51,521 nt of DNA from Sporosarcina globispora (GTDB taxonomy: Bacteria > Bacillota > Bacilli > Bacillales > Cytobacillaceae): NCBI RefSeq assembly GCF_001274725.1, contig NZ_LGUF01000007.1, positions 1,324,322 through 1,375,842 on the forward strand. Reading direction: 5' to 3'. Both the position numbers and the translations under genes were made by a program. Shown in pieces: positions 1 through 9,165 of this stretch (its first letter is position 1; every line of letters starts with the position of its first letter). Below the pieces are notes generated by a model. That model was not told the origin of the DNA, did no database searches, and was given only the letters and a program-made list of their open reading frames with translations.

Positions 1-110
1 TCAGCCATTCATTCAACATGTCAGGAACTGACTCCAAAGCGGGCGGGCCTGACTACATCCTTCTGCACATGCAGGCTAAGACTACTTCTGAAATGTACTA
101 AGACTTATAA

Positions 111-146
111 AGCATGCACAGGATATATTCATATCCTGTGCATGCT
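111..146. other. Perfect 16-bp inverted repeat upstream of rocD
   Basis: Arms 111-126 and 131-146 are exact reverse complements around the 4-nt loop ATTC. On the plus strand no U-tract follows. On the minus strand the stem is followed by TTTATAAGT, so it could end a leftward transcript or protect an RNA end. The rest of 1-223 contains no gene I can support. I looked for a sigma-54 -24/-12 element, as found before roc genes in Bacillus subtilis, and did not see a convincing one. Confidence 0.5.
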
Positions 147-223
147 ATAACCTTAAATAGTTTAAAGAAGAATAGCTTAACGTTACAATAAAAAGGACTA
201 TTTTGAAAAAGGAGGAAATTTAA

Positions 224-1423
224 TTGACTGAAGCGACAAAATCAAAATCACTTATCGAACAAACTGAAAAATACGGTGCAAACAACTATCATCCGCTTCC
301 AATCGTTATTTCCAAAGCGGAAGGTGTATGGGTAGAAGATCCTGAAGGCAATAAATACATGGATATGCTAAGTGCCTATTCAGCAGTAAACCAGGGGCAC
401 CGCCATCCAAAAATCATCCAGGCGCTGAAGGATCAGGCAGACCGTGTTACTTTAACTTCACGTGCTTTCCATAACGATCAGCTTGGACCTTGGTATGAAA
501 TGATTTGTGAGTTGACAAATAAAGAAATGGCCCTGCCAATGAACACAGGGGCAGAGGCAGTTGAAACAGCAATCAAAGCAGCACGCCGCTGGGCTTATGA
601 TGTTAAAGGAGTGGCAGATAACCAGGCAGAGATCATTGCTTGTGTCGGAAATTTCCATGGCCGTACAATGACAGCGGTTTCCCTTTCTTCTGAAGAAGAA
701 TACAAGCGAGGTTTCGGACCTATGCTTCCAGGCATCAAGCTGATTCCGTACGGAGATCTTAATGCCCTTAAAGAAGCAATCACTGAGAACACGGCTGCTT
801 TCTTAATTGAGCCAATCCAAGGTGAGGCCGGAATTGTGATCCCTCCAGAAGGATTCCTGAAAAAAGCATATGAAACTTGTAAGGAAAACAATGTGTTATT
901 TATTGCAGATGAAATCCAGGCTGGCCTAGCCCGCTCCGGAAAAATGTTTGCCTGTGAATGGGAAGATGTAGATCCTGACATGTATATCCTTGGTAAAGCG
1001 CTTGGCGGCGGAGTATTCCCGATTTCATGTGTTGTTGCGAATAAAGATGTCCTTGGCGTATTTAATCCTGGATCACATGGTTCAACATTTGGCGGAAACC
1101 CAATGGCTTGTGCCGTATCTGTTGCTTCTATGAACGTATTGGTTGAAGAGAAGCTTGCAGAGCGTTCCCTAAAATTGGGCGAATATTTCATGGGCAAATT
1201 AAAGGAAATTAATAACCCAGTCATTAAAGAAGTGCGCGGCCGCGGATTATTTATTGGTGTTGAGCTGGATGAGCCGGCACGCAAATACTGTGAAGAGCTT
1301 AAAGAACAAGGATTGCTTTGCAAAGAGACACATGACACGGTTATTCGTTTTGCTCCTCCTTTAGTCATTTCTGAAGAAGAGCTTGATTGGGCAATTGAGA
1401 AAATCAATAAAGTATTAAGCTAA
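224..1423 (+). CDS. rocD: Ornithine aminotransferase (ornithine--oxo-acid transaminase)
   Basis: A class III PLP-dependent aminotransferase that moves the delta-amino group of ornithine to 2-oxoglutarate, giving glutamate semialdehyde and glutamate in the cytosolic arginine/ornithine catabolic route. The 399-residue length matches Bacillus RocD. The PLP phosphate-binding region lies around residues 107-112 (NTGAEA), the cofactor-contacting Asp-Glu pair is D229-E230, and the Schiff-base lysine is K258 in [10 protein letters not shown]. The start is TTG at 224, supported by GGAGG at 211-215 with 8-nt spacing; no better ATG precedes it. rocG follows 105 bp downstream on the same strand, and its product deaminates the glutamate made here, so the pair forms a short degradative module. 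The family assignment is secure. Regulation by RocR or AhrC is expected from Bacillus but no operator was recognised. Confidence 0.95.
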   Translation: MTEATKSKSLIEQTEKYGANNYHPLPIVISKAEGVWVEDPEGNKYMDMLSAYSAVNQGHRHPKIIQALKDQADRVTLTSRAFHNDQLGPWYEMICELTNKEMALPMNTGAEAVETAIKAARRWAYDVKGVADNQAEIIACVGNFHGRTMTAVSLSSEEEYKRGFGPMLPGIKLIPYGDLNALKEAITENTAAFLIEPIQGEAGIVIPPEGFLKKAYETCKENNVLFIADEIQAGLARSGKMFACEWEDVDPDMYILGKALGGGVFPISCVVANKDVLGVFNPGSHGSTFGGNPMACAVSVASMNVLVEEKLAERSLKLGEYFMGKLKEINNPVIKEVRGRGLFIGVELDEPARKYCEELKEQGLLCKETHDTVIRFAPPLVISEEELDWAIEKINKVLS

Positions 1424-1528
1424 TACAAGTTTACGGACAGTCCGCCCCTGTGTCTGAATGCATGATGCAGGGCCGCCGGTTATGTTTTATTACTGTAATT
1501 TTCCTAAATATTATAATCAAGAGGTGCC

Positions 1529-2818
1529 GTGATGGGAGCTGCAGGAGTAGCTGGTAAAGAAACTGAACAAAAGATGGAAGAGTCTTTAAATTTATTGACT
1601 TCAACTCAAGTTGTGATCAAAGAGGCTTTGAACAAGCTTGGCTATGCGGATGAGGTGTATGAGCTGCTGAAAGAGCCGCTGAGAATGCTCACAGTTAGAA
1701 TCCCGGTAAGGATGGATGACGGATCAATAAAGATCTTTACTGGCTACAGATCACAGCATAATGATGCGGTAGGTCCGACAAAAGGCGGTGTCCGTTTTCA
1801 TCCTGAAGTAAATGAGGATGAAGTAAAAGCTTTATCCATGTGGATGAGCCTGAAGTGCGGAATCGTGGATCTTCCTTATGGAGGAGGAAAAGGCGGCATC
1901 ATTTGTGATCCCCGTACCATGTCAATGGGCGAGCTGGAACGCTTAAGCCGCGGATATGTAAGGGCGATAAGCCAGATCGTTGGCCCTACAAAAGATATAC
2001 CTGCTCCGGATGTTTATACGAATTCACAGATCATGGCTTGGATGATGGATGAATACAGCCGCCTCCGTGAGTACGATTCTCCAGGGTTCATCACAGGCAA
2101 GCCGCTTGTTCTCGGCGGGTCGCAAGGAAGGGAAAAGGCAACTGCACAGGGTGTAGTGATCTGCATCGAGGAAGCTGCGAAAAAGCGCGGCATATCCATT
2201 GAAGGAGCCCGGGTAGCTGTTCAGGGATTTGGAAATGCGGGAAGCTTCCTGGCAAAATTTATGCATGATGCAGGCGCTAAAGTGGTCGCCATTTCAGATG
2301 CCTATGGTGCTCTATATGATCCGAATGGACTTGATATCGATTACCTTCTTGATAGACGCGATAGCTTTGGAACAGTAACAACCCTATTTGATAACACTCT
2401 GACAAATAAAGAATTGCTTGAACTGGATTGCGATATCCTGGTTCCTGCGGCTGTGTCCAACCAGATTACCGCTGCAAATGCTCATAATATAAAAGCTTCC
2501 ATTATTGTAGAGGCTGCAAATGGCCCAACCACTCTTGAAGCTACAAAAATTCTTTCAGACCGCGGAATCCTGCTTGTTCCTGATGTATTAGCCAGCTCAG
2601 GCGGTGTAACTGTATCCTATTTTGAATGGGTGCAGAACAACCAGGGATATTATTGGACTGAAGATGAAGTTACAGAAAAGCTTAAAAAAGTGCTTGTTCA
2701 GGCTTTTGATAATGTTTATCAGACATCCCAGCAGAGAAAAGTAAATATGCGTCTTGCTGCTTATATGGTCGGCGCGAGAAAAATGTCTGAAGCATCCCGC
2801 TTTAGAGGCTGGGTTTAA
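1529..2818 (+). CDS. rocG: Catabolic NAD-dependent glutamate dehydrogenase
   Basis: Oxidatively deaminates glutamate to 2-oxoglutarate and ammonia, linking arginine, ornithine and proline breakdown to the TCA cycle. The 429-residue protein closely resembles Bacillus RocG/GudB. The substrate-binding stretch GPTKGGVRFHP (near residue 84) is followed by the catalytic-lysine region LPYGGGKGGI (near 115), a Rossmann fold with GFGNAG (near 236), and the family C-terminus ending ASRFRGWV. The ATG at 1529 follows AGAGGTG at a workable distance. It sits 105 bp after rocD and ends at a strong terminator shared with the convergent gene. It could equally be called gudB; rocG is preferred because of its place beside rocD. 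B. subtilis GudB is known for an inactivating 9-bp duplication in its active site; none is seen here, so the enzyme should be active. Confidence 0.93.
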   Translation: MMGAAGVAGKETEQKMEESLNLLTSTQVVIKEALNKLGYADEVYELLKEPLRMLTVRIPVRMDDGSIKIFTGYRSQHNDAVGPTKGGVRFHPEVNEDEVKALSMWMSLKCGIVDLPYGGGKGGIICDPRTMSMGELERLSRGYVRAISQIVGPTKDIPAPDVYTNSQIMAWMMDEYSRLREYDSPGFITGKPLVLGGSQGREKATAQGVVICIEEAAKKRGISIEGARVAVQGFGNAGSFLAKFMHDAGAKVVAISDAYGALYDPNGLDIDYLLDRRDSFGTVTTLFDNTLTNKELLELDCDILVPAAVSNQITAANAHNIKASIIVEAANGPTTLEATKILSDRGILLVPDVLASSGGVTVSYFEWVQNNQGYYWTEDEVTEKLKKVLVQAFDNVYQTSQQRKVNMRLAAYMVGARKMSEASRFRGWV

Positions 2819-2870
2819 TCAAGAAAAACGCAGGAGTTAGACAGTTTATAAATATTTATCCTTTTTAAAA

Positions 2871-2904
2871 AAATCCTTGCACTCAATGTGCAAGGATTTT
2901 TTGC
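2871..2904. terminator. Bidirectional terminator between rocG and yuzA
   Basis: A perfect 12-bp stem (2871-2882 with 2888-2899, loop TCAAT) is flanked by a T-run on the right and an A-run on the left. It can therefore end both rocG on the plus strand and yuzA on the minus strand. Confidence 0.9.
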
Positions 2905-2909
2905 ATATA

Positions 2910-3143
2910 TTAACGGGTTGGCCTAGCTTCAGGTTCTCTTTCCAGCTCTTCATTCGGTTTGAAGAGAAGCCCCAGATTAATTAAGCCGGCGATGCCCACC
3001 AGACCGTATATGATTCTTGCAAGGGCTGAATCCTGGCCGCCAAAGATAGCTGCGACAAGATCAAATTGGAAGAATCCGATTAAACCCCAGTTAATAGCGC
3101 CAATAATTGTTAGAACCAGTGCGATACGCTGAATGCCACTCAT
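2910..3143 (-). CDS. yuzA: DUF378 membrane protein (YuzA family)
   Basis: A 77-residue protein of unknown function with two predicted membrane helices: residues about 6-24 containing ALVLTIIGAINWGLIG, and about 43-60 containing GLVGIAGLINLGLL. The motif INWGLIGFF is characteristic of DUF378/YuzA. The reading frame stays open to 3188, but the start chosen is the ATG at 3143 because GGAGG at 3151-3155 lies at the right distance; the upstream codons have no ribosome-binding site. The tail is charged. In B. subtilis yuzA also lies beside the yugJ-yugK-pgi cluster, so the neighbourhood is conserved. It is divergent from the dehydrogenase gene and convergent with rocG. No catalytic residues are apparent. 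Confidence 0.85.
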   Translation of the reverse strand: MSGIQRIALVLTIIGAINWGLIGFFQFDLVAAIFGGQDSALARIIYGLVGIAGLINLGLLFKPNEELEREPEARPTR

Positions 3144-3340
3144 GATGTTTCCTCCTTGTAGTATGGGTTCATTATTATTTTGTTTCACTGGAATAAAAAA
3201 TATTCATCGTAAGATCCAGTAAGGGCCATAATGAAAAAGATGTCTGAGAAGCTGAAATATCTAATGCTCATCTTTCAAATCGTACTCTTTGCAATAGCCG
3301 AAAATTTGAAAGATAATTATGGGGAAAAGGAGATGGTGAT

Positions 3341-4504
3341 ATGCAAAATTTTACCTTTTATAATCCAACTAAGTTAATTTTTGGAAAAGAACAGCTATCC
3401 CAATTGCAAACTGAAATTCCGCAATATGGAAAAAAGGTTCTTGTAGTGTATGGCGGCGGAAGCATTAAGCGCAATGGTTTATATGATAGAGTGATGGCAC
3501 AGCTAAATGAAATTGGTGCTGAAGTTTTTGAACTATCAGGCGTTGAACCAAATCCAAGAATCTCTACTGTCCGCAAAGGCGTTGAAATCTGTAAAAATGA
3601 AGGCATCGATTTCCTGCTGGCTGTTGGCGGAGGGAGTGTAATCGACTGCACTAAGGCTATCGCTGCTGGAGCTAAATATGATGGCGATGCCTGGGATATA
3701 GTCATCAAGAAAGCATTTGCTTCAGAGGCTCTTCCATTTGGAACCGTTCTTACATTAGCGGCTACCGGATCTGAAATGAATGCTGGATCTGTCATTACAA
3801 ATTGGGAAACAAACGAAAAATATGGATGGGGCAGTCCGGTGACTTTCCCGAAATTTTCAATCCTTGATCCTGTTAACACGTTTACGGTGCCAAGGGATCA
3901 AACGGTATATGGAATTGTGGATATGATGTCCCATGTGTTAGAGCATTATTTCCATCTTGAAGAAAATACAGATTATCAGGATCGCATGTGTGAATCGCTG
4001 CTGATTACCATAATGGAAGCAGCTCCTAAACTTCTTGGAGACCTTGAAAGCTACGAGCATCGTGCAGCCATTTTATATTCCGGCACGATGGCTTTAAACG
4101 GAATTCTGAATATGGGCTATCGAGGTGATTGGGCAACGCATAATATCGAGCATGCTGTATCGGCTGTTTACGATATTCCTCATGGAGGCGGTCTATCTAT
4201 CCTGTTCCCGAACTGGATGAAGCATAATCTGAACGTGAAGCCTGAACGATTTAAGCAGCTGGCAGTCCGGGTATTTAATGTGAATCCTGCCGGAAAAACG
4301 GATGAAGAGGCAGCACTTGAGGGCATTGAAAAGCTTCGTGAATTCTGGAACAGCATTGGTGCTCCTTCGCGCCTGGCCCATTATGACATCGATGACAGCA
4401 AGATCGAATTGATGGCAGATAAGGCGACTGTCAATGGAGAATTCGGCAATTTTGCGAAATTAAAACATGATGACGTAGTTTCAATCTACCGCGCTTCTTT
4501 ATAA
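3341..4504 (+). CDS. Iron-containing alcohol dehydrogenase (YugJ/YugK, butanol-dehydrogenase type)
   Basis: A cytosolic group III alcohol/aldehyde oxidoreductase, 387 residues, related to BDH and YqhD, which reduce aldehydes with NAD(P)H. The N-terminal Rossmann half carries the dinucleotide-binding GGGS at residues 97-100. The C-terminal helical half carries the metal ligands D194, H198, H267 and H281, the same spacing as YqhD. The ATG at 3341 is preceded by AAGGAGATGG. In B. subtilis two such genes (yugJ, yugK) stand between yuzA and pgi; here there is one, so I leave the symbol blank. Substrate and cofactor preference cannot be read from sequence alone. A terminator follows at 4515. Confidence 0.9.
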   Translation: MQNFTFYNPTKLIFGKEQLSQLQTEIPQYGKKVLVVYGGGSIKRNGLYDRVMAQLNEIGAEVFELSGVEPNPRISTVRKGVEICKNEGIDFLLAVGGGSVIDCTKAIAAGAKYDGDAWDIVIKKAFASEALPFGTVLTLAATGSEMNAGSVITNWETNEKYGWGSPVTFPKFSILDPVNTFTVPRDQTVYGIVDMMSHVLEHYFHLEENTDYQDRMCESLLITIMEAAPKLLGDLESYEHRAAILYSGTMALNGILNMGYRGDWATHNIEHAVSAVYDIPHGGGLSILFPNWMKHNLNVKPERFKQLAVRVFNVNPAGKTDEEAALEGIEKLREFWNSIGAPSRLAHYDIDDSKIELMADKATVNGEFGNFAKLKHDDVVSIYRASL

Positions 4505-4514
4505 AAACCACGCT

Positions 4515-4549
4515 GGACTCTGCCAAAGGCGGGGTCCTTTTACATTTTT
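4515..4549 (+). terminator. Terminator after the alcohol dehydrogenase gene
   Basis: GGACTCTGCC at 4515-4524 pairs with GGCGGGGTCC at 4528-4537 through an AAA loop, with wobble pairs in the stem, and is followed by TTTTACATTTTT. Confidence 0.8.
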
Positions 4550-4719
4550 CGCCAAGGAATTACAATCATCATTTGCGCGTAAAAAATATGTCAAAATTGG
4601 ACACGCTTACATTATGGGATGATTCTTGATAAACTTTGAGGCTTTCGTTAAAGTTGTATAAGGATGACAGCAAGAATGACTGCAGGCTGTTTAAATTAGA
4701 GAAAAATTGGAGGACATTC

Positions 4720-6069
4720 ATGACACACGTTCGTTTTGATTACTCAAAAGCACTTCCTTTTTTTGGCGAACATGAAATTACATATTTGCAGGATGCCGTG
4801 AAGGTAGCGCATCACTCCCTTCATGAACAAACTGGAGCAGGCAGTGACTTTTTAGGCTGGATCGATCTGCCTGCAAACTACGACAAAGAAGAGTTTTCCC
4901 GCATTCAAAAAGCGGCTGAGAAAATTAAAAACGATTCCGATGTTCTTATCGTCATTGGAATTGGAGGTTCATATCTTGGAGCGCGCGCAGCTATTGAAAT
5001 GCTTCAGCACAGCTTCTATAATGTACTTCCAAAAGAAAAGCGCGGTACTCCTCAGGTATTATTTGCAGGCAACAATATCAGTTCCGCTTACATGAAGGAT
5101 TTAATGGATCTTCTAGACGAGAAAGATTGGTCCATCAACGTTATTTCCAAATCCGGCACAACGACTGAGCCGGCATTGGCTTTCCGTATTTTCCGCAAAA
5201 TGCTGGAAGAAAAATATGGAGTGGAAGAAGCTCGTAAACGAATCTATGCCACAACTGACAAAGCAAGAGGTGCTTTAAAAACTCTTGCATCTGAAGAAGG
5301 CTATGAGTCATTTATTATTCCGGATGATGTCGGTGGCCGCTATTCTGTATTGACAGCGGTTGGCCTTTTGCCAATTGCAGTCAGCGGAGCGAACATTGAG
5401 GATATGATGAACGGCGCTGCACAGGCACGTGAAGATTTCAGCAAATCTGAGCTTCAGGAGAACGCAGCATATCAGTACGCTGCTGTCCGCAATGTTCTCT
5501 ATAACAAAGGCAAAACCATTGAAATGCTGATTAATTATGAACCAGGACTTCAATATTTTGCAGAGTGGTGGAAGCAGCTGTTCGGTGAAAGTGAAGGAAA
5601 AGACCAGAAAGGAATTTTCCCTTCCTCAGCGAACTTCTCCACTGATCTTCATTCATTGGGCCAGTATGTGCAGGAAGGCCGCCGGGACCTTTTTGAAACG
5701 GTTATCAAGGTGGAAGAATCACGCCATGAACTTACAATTGAAGAAGCAGAAAATGATCTTGACGGCTTAAATTATCTTGCAGGCGAGACTGTGGACTTTG
5801 TGAATAACAAAGCGTTTGAGGGAACGATGCTTGCACACACAGACGGCGGAGTGCCAAACCTGATCGTTTCCATTCCCAAAATGGATGCCTACACTTTCGG
5901 CTACCTGGTTTACTTCTTCGAAAAAGCATGTGCAATGAGCGGCTACCTGCTGGGAGTAAATCCGTTTGACCAGCCTGGTGTTGAAGCATACAAAGTAAAC
6001 ATGTTCGCCCTATTAGGAAAACCAGGATTTGAAGAGAAAAAAGCTGAACTTGAAAAGAGATTAAAGTAA
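4720..6069 (+). CDS. pgi: Glucose-6-phosphate isomerase
   Basis: Interconverts glucose-6-phosphate and fructose-6-phosphate in glycolysis and gluconeogenesis. The frame is open from 4636, but ATG 4720 is the start because TTGGAGGACATTC precedes it; this gives 449 residues, essentially the length of the B. subtilis enzyme. Visible motifs are the sugar-phosphate binding loop [13 protein letters not shown], the [13 protein letters not shown] loop, the PGI signature [17 protein letters not shown] and the C-terminal [16 protein letters not shown]. The gene supplies hexose phosphate for the UDP-sugar and capsule genes further along, although it belongs to the conserved yug neighbourhood rather than to that operon. 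The assignment is secure. Confidence 0.96.
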   Translation: MTHVRFDYSKALPFFGEHEITYLQDAVKVAHHSLHEQTGAGSDFLGWIDLPANYDKEEFSRIQKAAEKIKNDSDVLIVIGIGGSYLGARAAIEMLQHSFYNVLPKEKRGTPQVLFAGNNISSAYMKDLMDLLDEKDWSINVISKSGTTTEPALAFRIFRKMLEEKYGVEEARKRIYATTDKARGALKTLASEEGYESFIIPDDVGGRYSVLTAVGLLPIAVSGANIEDMMNGAAQAREDFSKSELQENAAYQYAAVRNVLYNKGKTIEMLINYEPGLQYFAEWWKQLFGESEGKDQKGIFPSSANFSTDLHSLGQYVQEGRRDLFETVIKVEESRHELTIEEAENDLDGLNYLAGETVDFVNNKAFEGTMLAHTDGGVPNLIVSIPKMDAYTFGYLVYFFEKACAMSGYLLGVNPFDQPGVEAYKVNMFALLGKPGFEEKKAELEKRLK

Positions 6070-6078
6070 AATGAGGAG

Positions 6079-6105
6079 CGTCTGCCTGCGGGTGGACGTT
6101 TTTTT
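6079..6105 (+). terminator. Terminator after pgi
   Basis: An 8-bp stem, CGTCTGCC (6079-6086) with GGTGGACG (6091-6098), including two G-T pairs, is followed by a run of seven T. It lies in the short gap before the convergent NERD gene. Confidence 0.8.
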
Positions 6106-6106
6106 A

Positions 6107-7057
6107 TTAGAGAAAATATATTCTGCCTTTTTTAGTGCCGGAACTGGGCATTGCAGAAAGGAGGCGGGATGCGGTGTCTGCAGAAGCTAAATGAAGGAAG
6201 GCTCTGGCTTGCTTGTTTGAGATCGTGGTGCTAATCAGAAGAAAATAGTCTTGGATAGCAGGAAGGTGAGCTTTCTTATCTTTACATCCGCATTGGGGGC
6301 ATAGCCAATCTCCATGGATACGTCGCATGGGAAAAACCAGACAGCTTGTGCATTGCACTCCTGTAATAATTTCCTGAGAAAAAATATTATAATAATCTAA
6401 GACATTTATAACTGAAGGAACATTGTTTTTAATCAGGGCTTTCGAAATCTTTTTAACCTGTCGAGATGTAATAACTTCTTTTGGATAGTATTGTTTTAAA
6501 ATCTTTATTCTTTCAATAAGACTTTCAATGTGAATAACGCGAAATGGCACATGTGAGCGATTTGCAGAGGTTTTCAATATAGTAGAGGGGCTGCTTATGC
6601 CAATCAGATATTCAATTGGTAGGTCGGTTGCTAAGTTTTCGATTAGCCAAGCTTTTAATTGTGCTTTCTGGCGTTTGGCTTGAATAAGCGGATTAGGGAA
6701 GCCCTCTTCTTTTTCATTTTTGGTTCTTATCAACTGATTAAAGGCCTCATCGAAAAGAAGAGTTCCAAGGATATTTTTCACTTCAATAATTAAAGCAAAA
6801 TATGGGGAAAGAATGAGGGTGTCAATTTGGAAGTAAGTGCTTCCGTTATAAAGCCTTAAATCATGCAGAATTGTATATTCTTTATCGGGAAGCTGATTTA
6901 AATAATAATCCAGTGATTGTTCCCCTCGATAACCAGCTTTCCTTTTAGCTAAATCACTTTCAATAATTGGTCTCTTTGGATGAGCTTCTGAGATTCGCCT
7001 TATGAGGGCCTCATTTTGTCGGATTCTGATAGGTATTAAACGATTTTTTATTATCAA
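6107..7057 (-). CDS. NERD (nuclease-related) domain protein with C-terminal zinc ribbon
   Basis: A 316-residue protein with an N-terminal NERD domain at about residues 40-150: AGYRGEQSLDYYL, then QIDTLILSPYFALIIEVKN, where the Asp and the Glu-x-Lys correspond to the restriction-endonuclease-like core. A middle helical region is followed near residues 235-260 by CTSC and CPQCGC pairs separated by about 17 residues, a probable zinc ribbon. NERD proteins are presumed to act on nucleic acid, but most have no shown activity. The start is TTG at 7057 behind AAGGAG at 10-nt spacing. The gene stands alone, convergent with pgi and divergent from yugN across a repeat-rich spacer. B. subtilis has yugM in the corresponding interval, and I see no resemblance to it. 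Function is unknown beyond the fold. Confidence 0.82.
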   Translation of the reverse strand: MIIKNRLIPIRIRQNEALIRRISEAHPKRPIIESDLAKRKAGYRGEQSLDYYLNQLPDKEYTILHDLRLYNGSTYFQIDTLILSPYFALIIEVKNILGTLLFDEAFNQLIRTKNEKEEGFPNPLIQAKRQKAQLKAWLIENLATDLPIEYLIGISSPSTILKTSANRSHVPFRVIHIESLIERIKILKQYYPKEVITSRQVKKISKALIKNNVPSVINVLDYYNIFSQEIITGVQCTSCLVFPMRRIHGDWLCPQCGCKDKKAHLPAIQDYFLLISTTISNKQARAFLHLASADTASRLLSAMPSSGTKKGRIYFL

Positions 7058-7137
7058 ATAGGTTTCACTCCTTTCTAGTTGTAATAATTCCGCTTTATCG
7101 AATGGAAATCCTCCTATCGAAAGACGAAAATGGCACT

Positions 7138-7229
7138 TATCCGCGAATTTTTACATATATCCGCGAAAAAACAGATATATCCGCGAATTTTTACATATAA
7201 TCGCGAAAACTAAATTATATCCGCGAAAC
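7138..7229. repeat. Five degenerate 20-bp repeats with CCGCGAA core
   Basis: The core CCGCGAA begins at 7141, 7161, 7181 and 7221, with a variant TCGCGAA at 7201, so five units stand in exact 20-bp register. Most units read roughly ATATCCGCGAA followed by A/T-rich sequence. They occupy the 257-bp divergent region between the NERD gene and yugN, closer to yugN. CGCG gives each core a small dyad. They may be operators or a dispersed intergenic repeat. Nothing else was recognised in 7058-7323. Confidence 0.75.
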
Positions 7230-7323
7230 ATTAATTCCTGAACATAATTCTTCGGAAATCTCATTCATGATATCCCCCACTTTGGAGAAAACTAAGCAAA
7301 AAGCGTAAAAGGGGATGGATTCA

Positions 7324-7731
7324 GTGATTGAGATACCTTCAAAAGTGGAAGGAAAGCATTTTGATTTATATAAGCTGGAACAGGCGCTAAAGCCGATTGG
7401 CTATTCTATCGGCGGGAACTGGGATTATGATCACGGGTCTTTTGATTATAAAATTGATGATAAGACAGGGTACCAATTTTTAAGGGTCCCATTTAAGGCA
7501 ATTGATGGGCAGCTTGATGATCCAAGCTGTACGGTGGAAATAGGCAGACCGTTTCTGCTTTCTCATAAGTACCAGCGCGGCCTTGATGACCACGCCTATA
7601 CTGGAAATTTCAGCTCCTCCTTTGATCAATTCTCGGAGCCAGTGGATAAGGATGCCAGTTTTCCGGAAGAATTTATTGACATCGGCAACGCGCTTGTGGA
7701 AGAGCTTGAATCCATTTTATTAAGAGATTAA
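7324..7731 (+). CDS. yugN: YugN-like family protein
   Basis: A 135-residue soluble protein of the YugN-like family, of unknown function, recognised from the pattern PIGYSIGGNWDYDHGSFDYK and from its position beside yugO. The frame begins with ATG at 7315, but that ATG touches the GGGG of the likely ribosome-binding site. GTG at 7324 has proper spacing (9 nt) and is preferred; using 7315 would add three residues. The gene end overlaps the end of convergent yugO by 4 bp, so no separate terminator fits between them. No enzymatic motif, signal peptide or membrane segment is seen. Confidence 0.8.
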   Translation: MIEIPSKVEGKHFDLYKLEQALKPIGYSIGGNWDYDHGSFDYKIDDKTGYQFLRVPFKAIDGQLDDPSCTVEIGRPFLLSHKYQRGLDDHAYTGNFSSSFDQFSEPVDKDASFPEEFIDIGNALVEELESILLRD

Positions 7732-8720
7732 CCTAGAATAACAATCAGCTGGTCCTGCTGAAGAATCTTAAAAGGCTGGGGGGGATTAACAAGAGTTTCT
7801 TCCCCTCTTTTAACACCCAGAAGCAAAATTCCATCTTTCATAAGATCGGCACTAAGTTCAGCAAAAGTCTTATTTTCTACTTCCTCTGATGCAGGCTGAA
7901 AAGTTAATTTGCGTTTATCAAGCTGTCCCAGCAAATCAAGGAAAGAGGTAACCAGCTCCTGGGAAGAAATGCTGTTGATCATCACAAAGCTCGTAAGTAC
8001 ATTCGTCTGAATAATTTCATCAGCTCCAGCTCTTTTAGCGTTGGCTGCCTGTTCTGAAGTTAATATTTCAACGATGCATTGAACATCCCGGTTTAATCCT
8101 TTGATTGTCAATAAAGTTAATATGGAATTCATATCAGCATGCAGTTCATCTTTATTCTGATCTGCTGTTATAATTACTTTTTTGGCATCAAATATATTTG
8201 CCTTCACGAGGACATCATCTTTGTTAGAGCGTCCCTGAATAAAATGTACATTATTGTGGGGAACAGGATTTGACTTTAGTGTTTCATCAATTAAGGCAAT
8301 GGAGTGGTTCATTCCATCACCCCCGAGCGTATTAACGATCTCCCTAGAACGCTCGTTCCAGCCGATCACAACAATATGGTTTTGGCCCCGATATTCAATT
8401 TTCCCTTCCAGGAAGTCATTCTGCCGGGTAACTGCTGCTGCTGCAAGTGAAATAAAATATGTAGACAAAAAGCCCGCTCCTGTAAAAATCAATGCAATTC
8501 CCACAATGCGCCCTGCTGTACTTTTGGGATAATAATCTCCAAAACCGACGGTAGAAGCCGTCACAACCGCCCACCAGATTCCATCAAAAAAGGTCGGAAA
8601 AGAGGAAGGCTCGATTATATGTATTAATCCGCCAAAAAGGAAGATAACCATCAGGGCAATCAGTAGAGTTCTGATCACTAAAGGCAGGCGTATGAAACTG
8701 TAATAGATGTGCTGAGGCAT
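7728..8720 (-). CDS. yugO: YugO-type potassium channel (one pore unit plus RCK/TrkA-N domain)
   Basis: A 330-residue membrane channel. A first membrane helix (about 16-36) is followed by a pore loop with the selectivity filter TVGFGD at residues 57-62, a second helix (about 69-93), and a cytosolic TrkA-N/RCK Rossmann domain beginning near residue 112 (HIVVIGWNERSREIV), then a C-terminal regulatory lobe. This is MthK/YugO architecture. In B. subtilis YugO releases potassium during metabolic stress and carries electrical signals through biofilms. The ATG is preceded by GGAGGGGGG. An associated role in biofilm signalling is inference from the orthologue. Confidence 0.9.
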   Translation of the reverse strand: MPQHIYYSFIRLPLVIRTLLIALMVIFLFGGLIHIIEPSSFPTFFDGIWWAVVTASTVGFGDYYPKSTAGRIVGIALIFTGAGFLSTYFISLAAAAVTRQNDFLEGKIEYRGQNHIVVIGWNERSREIVNTLGGDGMNHSIALIDETLKSNPVPHNNVHFIQGRSNKDDVLVKANIFDAKKVIITADQNKDELHADMNSILTLLTIKGLNRDVQCIVEILTSEQAANAKRAGADEIIQTNVLTSFVMINSISSQELVTSFLDLLGQLDKRKLTFQPASEEVENKTFAELSADLMKDGILLLGVKRGEETLVNPPQPFKILQQDQLIVILG

Positions 8721-8790
8721 AAAACCCCCCTCCTAAATTACAAGTTAAAGTTTAATCATGGCGCGCCAAAAAATTCCAGACGCACAGAAT

Positions 8791-8837
8791 ATAAAAAAAA
8801 GCCATGCCAGCATATACTTAATTAAGTATATCGTCTA
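8791..8837 (-). terminator. Terminator overlapping the stop of the 49-aa ORF
   Basis: On the minus strand the perfect 20-bp palindrome ATATACTTAATTAAGTATAT (8812-8831) contains the ORF stop codon. It is bracketed by GCCGTGC and GCATGGC and followed by eight T, so the terminator stem begins inside the coding sequence. Confidence 0.7.
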
Positions 8838-8967
8838 TTGCACGGCTCAGCAGTTGAATATCCTTTGATATTTCATTTTTCACGTCGTCAATCTCGCACC
8901 TTTCATATTCATCCATGAGAAGGGAGAGTTCTCTCTTTAGTATGACAGCCTCCTGTTCAAAATCCAT
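8818..8967 (-). CDS. Small acidic helical protein, 49 aa, unknown
   Basis: ATG at 8967 follows a near-perfect AAAGGAGGG ribosome-binding site, and the frame runs 49 codons to TAA at 8818, ending inside a terminator hairpin. The protein starts MDFEQEAVILKREL and ends SRAIDDILN. It is rich in Glu, Asp and Leu with a heptad-like pattern and probably forms two amphipathic helices. The size recalls Spo0E-like phosphatases, but the SQELD signature is absent, so I do not assign it there. It has its own spacing from yugO (about 100 bp upstream of the yugO start on the same strand is terminator sequence), so it is likely a monocistronic gene. Function unknown. Confidence 0.6.
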   Translation of the reverse strand: MDFEQEAVILKRELSLLMDEYERCEIDDVKNEISKDIQLLSRAIDDILN

Positions 8968-9165
8968 GATGACTCCCTCCTTTAGGGATATATAGGACTA
9001 TCGGGCAGATAGTAGATTCTTTTGTAATGTTACAATTATGTTACCCGAATTCTTTTCCATATAAACGGTAAATCCTTTTATTATTTGAACATGAAATTTA
9101 GAACGAATATAATTTACCCTCATATTTTGTGCATAAACACATCATTTATACTAAATAGCTGAAAG

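Noticed and set aside
1..223. Sigma-54 promoter for rocD
   Set aside because: No TGGCAC-N5-TTGCA-like element with correct spacing could be read, despite the roc context.
595..1407. 270-codon open frame antisense to rocD
   Set aside because: It is the shadow of a highly conserved gene, has no ribosome-binding site and reads like reversed coding sequence.
3358..3879. 173-codon frame antisense to the alcohol dehydrogenase
   Set aside because: Shadow frame: the plus strand carries an intact metal-binding enzyme over the same bases.
7138..7229. CRISPR array as an explanation of the regularly spaced repeats
   Set aside because: The units are only 20 bp apart with A/T-rich variable parts of about 10 bp; there are no 28-37-bp repeats, no spacers of normal size and no cas genes.
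8818..8967. Spo0E-like phosphatase
   Set aside because: The size fits, but the SQELD-type signature of the family is absent.
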